Part shown: piece by piece, positions 16,276-23,952 of the stretch
Numbering within the stretch: position 1 is the stretch's first letter
How the letters are laid out: the number at the start of each line of letters is the position of its first letter
NCBI GenBank assembly: GCA_002491195.1
Contig: DKVL01000099.1
Location: forward strand, 1-26,610
Direction of reading: 5' to 3'
From: Lachnospiraceae bacterium UBA7179
Lineage (GTDB): Bacteria; Bacillota; Clostridia; Lachnospirales; Lachnospiraceae
DNA length: 26,610 nt
Notes under the pieces: generated by a model
The model's input: the letters and a program-made list of their open reading frames with translations, nothing else
Databases searched by the model: none
What the model was told of the DNA's origin: nothing
Program-made: the position numbers and the translations under genes

Positions 16276-17160
16276 TTAGTGACTGTTCAGGCGTGCCGCT
16301 TTTCTGTACAGAAGCGGTGATTTCTGGTATTTTTTCTGAAAAGCCCTTGTGAAGTAGGACTGGTTGTGAAAGCCGCAGTTTTGCATAATGTCGATTACCT
16401 TATTGTCCGTTTCTGACAGCTGCTTGGCTGCCAGCTCCAGGCGATAGTTTACCAGATAGGCGTTGAAGCTCATGCCTGTAAATTCCTTAAATAATTTCAT
16501 AAAATGACTTTCCGAGAAACCGCACTCCGCGGCGGCTCTTTTGACGGTGACATTGCGGTCATAAAATTTCTGGACATAGTAGAGTGCGTTTTTCAGTCTG
16601 CTGTACGAGAGCTGCGGCTGGCTGTTGTCGATGGTGGCAGCAGTGCTGCACTGGTTCATGTGATAAAGCAGAAAGAAGAGACAGGATTTGACCAGCAGCT
16701 CGTAGGTGGTATAGCTCTCTTTCCGGTGCGTCAGCATGGATTGGATGCAGGGCGTTACTGTCTGGTTAAAAGACGAGTTGGCGGGATAAAAGCACTCCAT
16801 CGTTTTCTCGCCGTTCAAAAAGGGAAGGACGTATTTGTCATAGCATAGGTCGCTCTCCGAGCCCTGAAAAAGAGAGGGATGAAACATGATGTTAAAATAG
16901 GTTCCGCCTTCCAGATCGCCCTGCTCTATAGAGTGAACAGCGTGGGGGAGGATCACGATCAGATCGTTCGCACAGAGAGTGTGCGCCTGACCCCACAGAG
17001 TGACCTGGATCTGTCCTTTGGTACAATAGATCAGCTCAAAATCATCATGCCAGTGCAGGGGAAAAGAGTGAATCCACTCGGGAATACGCCCCATGTAGAC
17101 ACTGTAGGGGAAAGTGATGATACCGTGCAGTTTGGTTTCGTGTATCGGTGTGGGTTCCAT
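16276..17160 (-). CDS. AraC-family transcriptional regulator with cupin sensor
   Basis: The 294-residue protein has an N-terminal cupin-type effector domain. Typical residues are LHWHDDFELIYCTKG, an aligned HWHD/E pattern, and ILPHAVHSI. Residues about 195-290 form two helix-turn-helix motifs, VKRAAAECGFSESHFMKLFK and then IDIMQNCGFHNQSYFTRAFQ, ending with the usual FQKKYQKSPLLYR. This is the layout of one-component regulators sensing sugars or small metabolites. AAGGAG sits before ATG 17160. It is divergent from the MATE gene and lies upstream of the ABC operon on the same strand, so either could be its target. A strong promoter with an extended -10 serves it at 17284-17312. Confidence 0.9.
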   Translation of the reverse strand: MEPTPIHETKLHGIITFPYSVYMGRIPEWIHSFPLHWHDDFELIYCTKGQIQVTLWGQAHTLCANDLIVILPHAVHSIEQGDLEGGTYFNIMFHPSLFQGSESDLCYDKYVLPFLNGEKTMECFYPANSSFNQTVTPCIQSMLTHRKESYTTYELLVKSCLFFLLYHMNQCSTAATIDNSQPQLSYSRLKNALYYVQKFYDRNVTVKRAAAECGFSESHFMKLFKEFTGMSFNAYLVNYRLELAAKQLSETDNKVIDIMQNCGFHNQSYFTRAFQKKYQKSPLLYRKAARLNSH

Positions 17161-17283
17161 GGAATATCTCCTTGTATAAAAAAGCTGTTGCCAGTTCAGT
17201 GCACAAAAAATAGAGTTTCATGCCTAAGAATTTAAATAGCTAAAAATAGGATTGTGTTAAAAAACTAGGATTATACTGCAAGA

Positions 17284-17312
17284 ATTATAGCACGGATAAG
17301 AGTACAATACAA
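17284..17312 (-). promoter_or_regulatory. Extended -10 promoter of the AraC gene
   Basis: On the minus strand TTGTAT (17312-17307), a 17-nt spacer and TGCTATAAT (ending 17284) form a good promoter with the extended TGn element. It lies back to back with the start of the MATE leader, so the two transcription units would overlap in their control region. Confidence 0.6.
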
Positions 17313-17463
17313 GTATCGGTGGAGTAAAGGCCACTGAAACAATACATGTGCCGGATCGATTCCATCTTTCGCTTTTTCAAGGAATCGGTCTGTGCACATC
17401 ACTTGTTATACTGGCGGTCGAAAAGACTGACCGCGTACAACCACCGCTTTGCGGCTGCGGTTG
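17313..17463 (+). ncRNA. Structured MATE leader, candidate guanidine-IV riboswitch
   Basis: Four consecutive hairpins fill the leader. The first pairs GTAT (17313) with ATAC (17342) and CGGTGG with CCACTG around loop AGTAAAGG, with a 3' bulge AAACA. The second pairs ATGTGC (17346-17351) with GCACAT (17394-17399), and GATCGATTCC with GGAATCGGTC around a 17-nt loop containing CTTT, which could kiss the AAAG of the first loop. The third pairs GCGGTC with GACCGC (17414-17434). The fourth pairs CAACC with GGTTG and CCGC with GCGG (17438-17463). Guanidine-IV riboswitches (mepA motif) precede MATE exporters in Clostridia, which suits the neighbour. I cannot align the consensus here, so identity is a proposal. 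No clear terminator U tract is seen, so control could be translational. Confidence 0.45.
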
Positions 17464-17505
17464 GCGTGGACATTTTCATATAAAAGAATAGGGGGTATGA
17501 GTGAT

Positions 17506-18816
17506 ATGAAATCGTTTATGAAGTTATATATACCAATTGCTCTGGAAACATTATTCACGATGCTGGCGGGAATGGTAGACACGATCATGCTCTCCACGGT
17601 GGGGGACAATGCGGTCGGTGCAGTGGGGACCGCAAACACATATATCGGTGTGTTTATTATCATGTTTCATGTCGTGTCGTCGGGAATGATCGCAGTGATG
17701 ACACAGTATATCGGAGCGAAGCGCGTTGGCGTTGCCTATCAGGCAAGACAGCTGGGTGCGGTTTTTAATGCGGTGATCGGCGTCTTGCTTTCTGTATTTT
17801 TGTTTGTCTTTTCAGAAAATATTCTGGAGATTGTGGGAGTGGCGCCACTTCTGATGGGGTATGCAAAGACGTATCTTAGAATCGTGGGCGGAGCTTGTTT
17901 CCTGAATGCCCTGATTCCCATATTTTCCAGCTACCTGCGGGCTTTCGGACATACAAAACAGCCGCTTGCCGCCACCGTGATCGCGAATGTGGTGAATTTA
18001 TGTCTGAACGCTGTCTTCTTGTTTGTATTTCACAGCGGTGTGGCGGGTGTTGCGGCAGCTACAGTGATATCCAGATTTTTGAATCTTGTGATCGTGATGA
18101 TGGCCTCTAAGTTTTTGGTCAAGGCCTATGAGGATAAGGAGCGGTTAAAAAATACGGAGGTTTTTGCCCAGATTATCAAGGTGGGGCTGCCCTCTGCCCT
18201 GGAGACGGCGCTTTACAATGTGGCGATGACGCTGACGATCCGTTTCCTGAATCAGATGGATGAATCCGGGTTCAATGTGACGGCGAGGGCATACGCGGCG
18301 CAGATTGCAAACTTTTCTTACTGTGCCGGCGCAGCGTTGGCTCAGGCAAACGCGATCATGACAGGCTGGCGGATTGGGGAACGGGATTTTGAGGCGTGCG
18401 ACCGGGGAACGAAGAAAGCGGCATGCATCGGAATCTGTGTGGCAGCAGGGCTGGAGACGGTATTTGTCCTTTGCTCGGGTGATCTGATTCGGTTGTTTAC
18501 GGATGATGTGGAGATGATTGCTCTGGTGAGGACGCTTATGACGATCGACATTGTGCTCGAGGTGGGGCGCGTGACGAATCTGGTGTTCGGGCAGGCGCTC
18601 AAGACCAGCGGAGATGCACTGTTTACCACGATCATCGGCGTGATCTTTATGTATCTCTGTATGGTGGGCGGCACATGGTTTTTTGGGATTCATCTGAATC
18701 TTCTGGCGGTAGGCGCGTACATAGGGCTGGCGAGCGATGAGTGCGTGCGCGCAGTGTTTATGTTTCTGCGGTGGCAGTCAGGGAAGTGGCGGACGAAAGG
18801 ATTTATTAAGGCGTGA
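17506..18816 (+). CDS. MATE family multidrug/guanidine-type efflux transporter
   Basis: About 436 residues with twelve predicted membrane helices in two six-helix halves. The first half starts LYIPIALETLFTMLAGMVDT, with the family's Pro/Asp placement in the first helix, and has TQYIGAKR in the loop after helix 2. The second half begins IIKVGLPSALETALYNVA and contains AQANAIMTGWRIG, the matching repeat. This is a cation/H+ or Na+ antiporter of the MepA/DinF-like branch in the cytoplasmic membrane. ATG 17506 is preferred because GGGGG sits ten bases upstream; ATG 17497 is too close to it. A structured leader precedes the gene, and the AraC gene is divergent. It is not followed closely by any intact gene. 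Confidence 0.9.
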   Translation: MKSFMKLYIPIALETLFTMLAGMVDTIMLSTVGDNAVGAVGTANTYIGVFIIMFHVVSSGMIAVMTQYIGAKRVGVAYQARQLGAVFNAVIGVLLSVFLFVFSENILEIVGVAPLLMGYAKTYLRIVGGACFLNALIPIFSSYLRAFGHTKQPLAATVIANVVNLCLNAVFLFVFHSGVAGVAAATVISRFLNLVIVMMASKFLVKAYEDKERLKNTEVFAQIIKVGLPSALETALYNVAMTLTIRFLNQMDESGFNVTARAYAAQIANFSYCAGAALAQANAIMTGWRIGERDFEACDRGTKKAACIGICVAAGLETVFVLCSGDLIRLFTDDVEMIALVRTLMTIDIVLEVGRVTNLVFGQALKTSGDALFTTIIGVIFMYLCMVGGTWFFGIHLNLLAVGAYIGLASDECVRAVFMFLRWQSGKWRTKGFIKA

Positions 18817-18853
18817 CAGCGGATGTTCTATAAAATTTTCTTGGAAAGCCTTA

Positions 18854-18882
18854 TTGACTTTCCTCTTTGCGCTTGCTAGAAT
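18854..18882 (+). promoter_or_regulatory. Orphan sigma-A promoter
   Basis: TTGACT (18854-18859), a 17-nt spacer and TAGAAT (18877-18882) form a near-consensus promoter, but it faces only decayed sequence. It may be what is left of the promoter of the lost racemase-family gene, or it may drive the small gene at 19242. Confidence 0.55.
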
Positions 18883-18947
18883 GTAGATACAAAGAACGTT
18901 TGCCACTGGCCGATACGTGGTATATAAATGGTTGGGTTGAAAGTATA

Positions 18948-18971
18948 GTCCTTCGCCGCAAGGCGGAGGAC
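18948..18971 (+). other. 10-bp hairpin with GCAA tetraloop
   Basis: GTCCTTCGCC and GGCGGAGGAC pair fully (one G-U) around a GNRA-type GCAA loop and are followed by ATTTTC. It lies between the orphan promoter and the racemase remnant. It could be a weak terminator or attenuator for the MATE or orphan transcript. Confidence 0.55.
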
Positions 18972-18984
18972 ATTTTCGTAATGA

Positions 18985-19164
18985 GGGCAGGCAAATGGAG
19001 ATGGGTTCAGGGTACACAAAGCGATTCGGAGCCTTGTCAAAAGCAGGACCGATTTTGTAGCATTACCGGCAAACACTCCGCACATTGTATTTGACAGATT
19101 AAGGGAACAATCAACAGTTCCGTTAGCCAGTATTGTTGAAGTTACACGAGATGAGGCTGTTTGA
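18985..19164 (+). pseudogene. C-terminal remnant of an aspartate/glutamate racemase-family protein
   Basis: The frame open from 18985 to TGA 19162-19164 reads VHKAIRSLVKSRTDFVALPA, NTPHIVFDRLREQSTVPLAS and IVEVTRDEAV. This matches the middle of Asp/Glu/hydantoin racemases, where the family has GADFIxIPCNTAHxFYD followed by IPLISIVE. The catalytic Cys of the PCNT motif is Ala here (codon GCA). There is no start codon or ribosome binding site, and two stop codons (TAA TGA) close the frame on the 5' side. The N-terminal half and the last third of the enzyme are missing. It is therefore a dead fragment, probably left after a deletion. Confidence 0.65.
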
Positions 19165-19241
19165 TTGTATATGCATAAGATTGGATTGCTTTCCCACACG
19201 CATAGAGACTTTTGTTGAACAATCGGAAGGATATGAGAAAG

Positions 19242-19727
19242 ATGTCTGTATATGGATTAAAAATGGCGGCAAAATATGGGGAAAAATTGGAAGAATTTAA
19301 AGATCTCTCTGACGCTGAAGATTATTTTATTTCCTATAAAGATTGTTTGCTGAACAAGTTTGAGGAAATCTGTGCACAGAAGTCGTGTTTTGAGCCTGAC
19401 TATACAGTTGAAAGTTTAAAACGGATAGAAAAATGGTATTTTGAATTGTATGAAAACAAGGAATTTGATAAAGTTGGATTGACACGGGAAGAATTTGAAA
19501 GAGTGATGTCTGTCTATTTCGGAGAGGTTGTTGTCAGAAATAACGAAGACGCGAAATGGGTGGTTGCAGAATACCCTTTTATGAAAAAGAAATATGAGCT
19601 TTTAATAAATAAACAATTGTTTAACATGTCAATCATTAATCATTGTCATGACTTATGCAGGCGACAGAATAATAAGAGAAGGAATCTGTTGCTCCGAGAG
19701 TATAATAAGTACTTTGTTAGATTGTGA
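19242..19727 (+). CDS. Small hypothetical protein, basic C-terminus
   Basis: About 161 residues, soluble, of unrecognised family. The centre reads MSVYFGEVVVRNNEDAKWVV followed by EYPFMKKKYELLINKQLF, and the C-terminus is basic (RRQNNKRRNLLLREYNKYF). The Gly-Glu-Val strand followed by AkWvv-x-EYPF looks like a conserved core, of the sort seen in orphan immunity-like proteins, but I cannot name it. Start choice is uncertain: GGAAGG lies 11 bases before ATG 19242 and only two before ATG 19233, and TTG 19212 is also in frame. It stands alone between the racemase remnant and the glucosidase gene and may use the orphan promoter at 18854. Confidence 0.6.
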   Translation: MSVYGLKMAAKYGEKLEEFKDLSDAEDYFISYKDCLLNKFEEICAQKSCFEPDYTVESLKRIEKWYFELYENKEFDKVGLTREEFERVMSVYFGEVVVRNNEDAKWVVAEYPFMKKKYELLINKQLFNMSIINHCHDLCRRQNNKRRNLLLREYNKYFVRL

Positions 19728-19778
19728 TAGCAATTAATTTGCCAAATATAAGGAACTTTTAAATAGGAGGAATTGCAA

Positions 19779-22202
19779 ATGCAGAAATGGACACGAGTGC
19801 TGTATCAGCCCAATATTCCGTTGGGAGAAAACGGCGAGAAGGTGACGGCGTGCAAAAGGCACATTGCGCTCTCAAAGGAGGCGGCCAAGGAGGGCATGGT
19901 ACTACTGAAAAACGATGGCGATCTGCTTCCGCTTGCGAAGGGAAGCAAAGTAGCTCTATTTGGAAAGGCGAACTTTGACTACGTGCGCGGGGGCGGCGGA
20001 AGCGGGGAAGTGACAGTCTCTTACGCGCGAAACCTGTATGAAGGATTTTCCTTGTTGAAGGACAAGGTCAGTGTGTTTGAGGAGCTTTCCGCTTTTTACA
20101 GGGACAATGTGAAGGAGCAGTATCGGGCGGGTCGTGTTCCTGGTATGACGATTGAGCCAGAAGTTCCTGCGGAATTATTAACGAAGGCAAGAGCCTTTAC
20201 AGATACTGCGATTATCTCAATCTGCCGCTTTTCCGGTGAGGGCTGGGACAGAAAAAGTATCGTGGATACCGAGAATAAAAATCTCTGTATCAGTGAAGAC
20301 GCGATGGCAAAGCAGTCTGCGGAAATCTTTGAAGACGGTGATTTCTGTCTGACGCGGGCGGAGCGTGCTATGGTGGATGCGGTGACAGAAAATTTTGAGA
20401 AGGTGATCGTGATCATGAATGTCGGCGGCATGGTGGATTCCTGCTGGTTCCATGATGATGCGCGGATCCAGTCGGTGCTGATGGCATGGCAGGGCGGCAT
20501 CGAGGGAGGACTAGCGGCGGCGGAACTTGTGATGGGAGAGGGCAATCCGAGCGGAAAACTCGTGGATACGTTTGCGCGGGAATTGTCAGATTATCCGTCT
20601 ACAGCAGGCTTCCATGAGTCGGAGCGTTTTGTGGATTATGCGGAGGATATCTATGTGGGATATCGCTATTTTGAGACGATTCCCGGTGCGGACAAGAAGG
20701 TCAATTATCCGTTTGGATTTGGTTTGTCATACACCGATTTCTCCCTGACCGCGGGTGCGGCATATGAGGAAAATGGCAGGATTTATGTGCCAGTTATGGT
20801 TACCAATATCGGAAAGCGCGCTGGAAAAGAGGTCGTGCAGGCGTATTTTGGCGCACCGCAGGGAAAGCTTGGCAAACCGGCAAAACAGCTTGCAGCATTT
20901 CAAAAGACGCGGCTGCTGCAGGTGGGCGAGAGTCAGAGTATCATTTTGTCATGGCGTGTGGAAGATATGGCATCGTATGATGATCTGGGGAAAATCAAAG
21001 AGTCCGCCTATGTTCTGGAAAAAGGGACCTATTGTTTCTTCGTCGGCGTATCGGTTCGCGATGTGGCTACGCTGGATTTTCGATATGAAATGAGTGAAGA
21101 TACAGTGGTGAAACAGCTTTCCAGAAAATGTGCGCCGACGAGCCTGAAAAAGAGAATGCTTGCAGATGGAAGCTATGAGGAGCTGCCGCTTGCGACGCCA
21201 GTTGATCCGGATGCCAATGAGCTGGTTCCTCTGTCAGTTGAGGAGACAGATGGATTTTCGCCTGTGGCAAGAGCGGGAAAGCGTTATCATCTGTGGGTGA
21301 ATACGGCGGCACAGCAGCATCATTTTCTGCGGGAAGTGGCAGAGGGAAAGATTACGCTGGATGAATTTATGTCACAACTGTCCGATGAGGATCTTGCACA
21401 TTTGCTGGGAGGACAGCCCAATACTGGCGTGGCCAACACTTTTGGCTGGGGAAATCTGCCTGACTACGGCGTGCCGAATGTGATGACGGCGGACGGTCCG
21501 GCGGGACTGCGTATCGCGCCGGAATGCAGTGTGTGTACCACCGCATGGCCCTGCGCGACTCAGCTTGCGTGCTCGTGGAATGAAGAGCTTGTGGAGCAGG
21601 TTGGGGAAGCCGGGGGCGCTGAGGTTAAGGAGAACAATATCGCAGTGTGGCTGACACCGGCTGTCAATATTCACAGAAGCCCGCTCTGTGGGCGGAATTT
21701 TGAGTATTACTCGGAGGATCCGTTCCTCACAGGAAAGCTTGCAGCGGCGATGGTGCGTGGGATTCAGAGCAATCATGTCGGTGCGGCGGTAAAGCACTTT
21801 GCGCTGAACAACAAGGAAACAAACCGCAAAAACAGTGATTCGCGGGCTTCCGAGCGTGCTGTCAGGGAGATTTATCTGAAGGCGTTCGAGATCATTGTGA
21901 AGGAAGCAAAGCCGTGGTCGATCATGTCTTCGTATAATATTGTGAATGGCCACCGGGCTTCGGAGAACAGAGAGCTGCTGGAAGATATTCTGCGCGGCGA
22001 GTGGGGATTTGACGGCATCGTGACGACGGACTGGTGGACAAATGGCGAGCACTATAAAGAAGTCAAGGCTGGAAATGATGTCAAGATGGCGACCGGATTT
22101 CCAGAGCGCTTGATGGAGGCGCTGGAAAAGGGTATTCTTACGCGTGAAGATATGGAGATTTGCGCAAAGAGAGTGCTTGAATTGATCCTGAAAGTGGATT
22201 AA
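19779..22202 (+). CDS. Glycoside hydrolase family 3 beta-glucosidase, permuted domain order
   Basis: The 807-residue protein has a perfect AGGAGG eight bases before ATG 19779 and no signal peptide, so it is intracellular. The domains come in reversed order. First is the alpha/beta sandwich (EAAKEGMVLLKNDGDLLPLA, then GGGGSGEV). A fibronectin-III-like segment follows (residues about 330-430; YPFGFGLSYTDF marks its approach). The TIM barrel lies in the C-terminal 300 residues (DGPAGLR, GRNFEYYSEDPFLTGKLAA, KHFALNNKETNRKNSDSR, FDGIVTTDWW). D751 of TTDWW is the catalytic nucleophile. The same order is known for Ruminococcus albus and Butyrivibrio beta-glucosidases. It hydrolyses terminal beta-glucosides such as cellobiose taken up by the cell; the exact sugar cannot be told. 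A terminator follows at 22359-22387. Confidence 0.93.
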   Translation: MQKWTRVLYQPNIPLGENGEKVTACKRHIALSKEAAKEGMVLLKNDGDLLPLAKGSKVALFGKANFDYVRGGGGSGEVTVSYARNLYEGFSLLKDKVSVFEELSAFYRDNVKEQYRAGRVPGMTIEPEVPAELLTKARAFTDTAIISICRFSGEGWDRKSIVDTENKNLCISEDAMAKQSAEIFEDGDFCLTRAERAMVDAVTENFEKVIVIMNVGGMVDSCWFHDDARIQSVLMAWQGGIEGGLAAAELVMGEGNPSGKLVDTFARELSDYPSTAGFHESERFVDYAEDIYVGYRYFETIPGADKKVNYPFGFGLSYTDFSLTAGAAYEENGRIYVPVMVTNIGKRAGKEVVQAYFGAPQGKLGKPAKQLAAFQKTRLLQVGESQSIILSWRVEDMASYDDLGKIKESAYVLEKGTYCFFVGVSVRDVATLDFRYEMSEDTVVKQLSRKCAPTSLKKRMLADGSYEELPLATPVDPDANELVPLSVEETDGFSPVARAGKRYHLWVNTAAQQHHFLREVAEGKITLDEFMSQLSDEDLAHLLGGQPNTGVANTFGWGNLPDYGVPNVMTADGPAGLRIAPECSVCTTAWPCATQLACSWNEELVEQVGEAGGAEVKENNIAVWLTPAVNIHRSPLCGRNFEYYSEDPFLTGKLAAAMVRGIQSNHVGAAVKHFALNNKETNRKNSDSRASERAVREIYLKAFEIIVKEAKPWSIMSSYNIVNGHRASENRELLEDILRGEWGFDGIVTTDWWTNGEHYKEVKAGNDVKMATGFPERLMEALEKGILTREDMEICAKRVLELILKVD

Positions 22203-22358
22203 ATAGCGCGGAAGCCTTTTGTCCAATGTGATGAAAATACAGCGCAAAAAGAAACAGACTTTCATGGCTGCACAGAAAAATGTGCCTGTTATTGCGGGGA
22301 ATGCAGTACAGTATCTCTTAAATGAACAGTAACAAATTCATAGCGGTTGGGAAGGTTC

Positions 22359-22387
22359 AGCACCTGGGAGCAGTCCTGGGTGCTTTT
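22359..22387 (+). terminator. Rho-independent terminator of the beta-glucosidase gene
   Basis: AGCACC pairs with GGTGCT and an inner GGA with TCC, followed directly by TTTTC. It lies about 160 bases after the glucosidase stop codon. Confidence 0.65.
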
Positions 22388-22590
22388 CTCATCCCCTGAT
22401 GGAGACTGTTACAATTTACACCTATGTTAGGTATTACCAGATTACAATTTATTGAGTTGTGAATTATAACAAATTTTGCATACAAACTGCTGAATGGCAA
22501 GCATTTTGGCGCATGATTCTCACTACTTTGGTGGACGTCTGAACGGTAACGAGAGATTTTTAAAACAATTCTGCATACAAGATATTTTGA

Positions 22591-22619
22591 TTGAGGTCAT
22601 GTCGGTGGCATGATATAAT
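22591..22619 (+). promoter_or_regulatory. Extended -10 promoter of the NUDIX gene
   Basis: TTGAGG (22591-22596), a 17-nt spacer and TGATATAAT (ending 22619) match the consensus with the TGn extension. Start of transcription would be near 22626, about 40 bases before the gene. A TGCATACAA repeat ends 11 bases before the -35 box and could bind a regulator. Confidence 0.65.
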
Positions 22620-22663
22620 GGATCTTAACAGAAACCGCGTATTGTGGCGGCTAGGGGGAGAGG

Positions 22664-23119
22664 ATGTTGATGACACGCACAGAATCAGTTGAACTGACAG
22701 TACTATGTCTGATATATGACAAGGACAGGTACTTATTGCAGGACAGAGTGAAGGAGGATTGGAGAGGGTACACGCTGCCAGGCGGACACGTTGAGGCGGG
22801 CGAATCCATTGTCGATGCTGTTGTGCGTGAAATGCGGGAGGAGACAGGATTGACTGTGCGAAATCCCAGGCTCTGCGGTGTAAAGCAGTTTCCGACGAAA
22901 GAGGGCCGTTACATTGTGTTTCTTTTTCGCGCAGACCAGTTTGAAGGGGAAGTGGTTTCTTCAGAGGAAGGAGAAATGCATTGGATTGAGAAAACGAAGC
23001 TGTCTGATGTGAATCTGGTGGAGGACTTTGACCAGCTGCTGCAGGTGATGCTTGACGATGGGCTGAACGAGTTTCAGTATGTTATAGAAAATGATGAATG
23101 GAACGTGAGACTAAAGTAA
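22664..23119 (+). CDS. NUDIX hydrolase (MutT/8-oxo-dGTPase-like)
   Basis: The 151-residue protein contains a complete Nudix box: G41-x5-E47-x7-R55-E56-x2-E59-E60-x-G62, read as GHVEAGESIVDAVVREMREE followed by TGL. These glutamates bind the Mg2+ used to hydrolyse a nucleoside diphosphate linked to another moiety. Preceding LLQDRVKEDWRGYTLPGG is typical of small MutT/YjhB-type 8-oxo-(d)GTP diphosphatases, though substrates of this branch are often unproven. The C-terminal acidic loop and ENDEWNVRLK tail are normal for the subfamily. GGGGGAGAGG precedes the start; ATG 22670 is a possible alternative. It has its own promoter and is followed 93 bases later by a PIN-like gene. Confidence 0.9.
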   Translation: MLMTRTESVELTVLCLIYDKDRYLLQDRVKEDWRGYTLPGGHVEAGESIVDAVVREMREETGLTVRNPRLCGVKQFPTKEGRYIVFLFRADQFEGEVVSSEEGEMHWIEKTKLSDVNLVEDFDQLLQVMLDDGLNEFQYVIENDEWNVRLK

Positions 23120-23212
23120 GGGGAATCCATAAAACTGGAGTTTCAGAGACCTGATGAAATGGAGGAGAGATTCTGGTGTTTATAGGATAGAAAGAGAGGA
23201 ACAGAGAACAGT

Positions 23213-23878
23213 ATGAATTATTATTTTATAGATTATGAGAATGTCCACGCAGATGGATTTACAGGGACTGAGAATCTGGGTGATCAGGATGTGATCTGTG
23301 TGATGTACACAGAGCAGAGCAAAGCTTTTTCGCTGGAGCTGGTCGAGAAGATCGCAAAACAGCATGCAAAGCTGGAGTCTTACAAAGCGGGCACAGGAGC
23401 AAAAAATTCGCTGGATTTTCAGCTGGCGTCCTATCTGGGGTATATGATTGCAAAAAGCGAGGGTGGGGACAATTGTTTTTATATCGTTTCCAGAGATACG
23501 GGATTTAATCATCTGGTCGATTTCTGGGCAGAGCGCAATGTAACAGTGAGAAGGATTCCCAATTTTATGGGTGAGGAGAAGGACTCAAAAACAGCAGTGG
23601 CAGCGGCTGAGATGGTTGAGGAGGAACTCAAAGTCAAGACAAAACCAAAGGCGAAGAGTAAGTCTAAGGTATCTGACTCAAACAAGGCTACGAAAGAGGA
23701 GCTGTTGCAATATCTTACAGAAGAAGAGTACTCCGACAAGATATTGGAGATTTTTAACAGTTATAAGACAAGAGTGGCAATTAACAATGGTTTGAGTAAG
23801 GAGTTTCGGGACAGTCAGAAGAGCAGCGCAATCTACAAAAAATTGAAAGTGCTCCTGAAAGAAAAGCAAAAGTCTTAA
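23213..23878 (+). CDS. PIN/NYN-like domain protein (putative ribonuclease)
   Basis: The 221-residue protein opens with YYFIDYENVHADGFTG, where D7 is the first acidic residue of a PIN/NYN-type fold. It continues with KNSLDFQLASYLGYMI (D68) and FYIVSRDTGFNHLVDFW (D95); together these give the acidic cluster of the RNase-like active site. Residues about 125-160 are a Lys/Ser-rich linker (KTKPKAKSKSKV). The C-terminal 65 residues are helical (TKEELLQYLTEEEYSDKIL) and resemble a small helical nucleic-acid or protein-binding module. Proteins of this build are widespread in Firmicutes as PIN domain-like proteins of unknown target. The short ribosome binding site is AGAGAGGAACAGAGAACAGT upstream. It probably forms a transcript with the NUDIX gene and the next small gene. 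Confidence 0.75.
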   Translation: MNYYFIDYENVHADGFTGTENLGDQDVICVMYTEQSKAFSLELVEKIAKQHAKLESYKAGTGAKNSLDFQLASYLGYMIAKSEGGDNCFYIVSRDTGFNHLVDFWAERNVTVRRIPNFMGEEKDSKTAVAAAEMVEEELKVKTKPKAKSKSKVSDSNKATKEELLQYLTEEEYSDKILEIFNSYKTRVAINNGLSKEFRDSQKSSAIYKKLKVLLKEKQKS

Positions 23879-23952
23879 GAAACTGGGGCGGTTGATGAAA
23901 GTGCAGAGTATTCTGGATAAAGGAATGATTTATTAAGAGGAGGACAGGCAGA

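Larger units (their letters stand above)
22203..22663. other. Repeat-rich intergenic region
   Basis: After the glucosidase there is a 33-codon frame (22231-22332, ending VPVIAGNAVQYLLNEQ) without ribosome binding site, perhaps a gene remnant. Then come the terminator at 22359-22387 and two pairs of direct repeats: TTACAATTTA at 22409-22418 and 22444-22453, and TGCATACAA at 22479-22487 and 22572-22580. The NUDIX promoter lies at 22591-22619. GTGAATTATAAC near 22460 is the inverse of a block near 8420. Confidence 0.5.

Noticed and set aside
17401..17420. Second promoter (TATACT) inside the MATE leader
   Set aside because: No acceptable -35 hexamer lies 16-18 bases upstream, and the bases are part of the hairpin region.
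18867..19094. 75-codon plus-strand frame between MATE and the racemase remnant
   Set aside because: It has no ribosome binding site, runs through the GNRA hairpin and overlaps the recognisable racemase frame.
18876..19199. 107-codon minus-strand frame
   Set aside because: It lies opposite the racemase remnant, has no ribosome binding site and its composition is not protein-like. The plus-strand remnant explains the sequence better.
22231..22332. 33-codon frame after the glucosidase
   Set aside because: It has no ribosome binding site and is too short to identify; it is noted only in the intergenic entry as a possible remnant.
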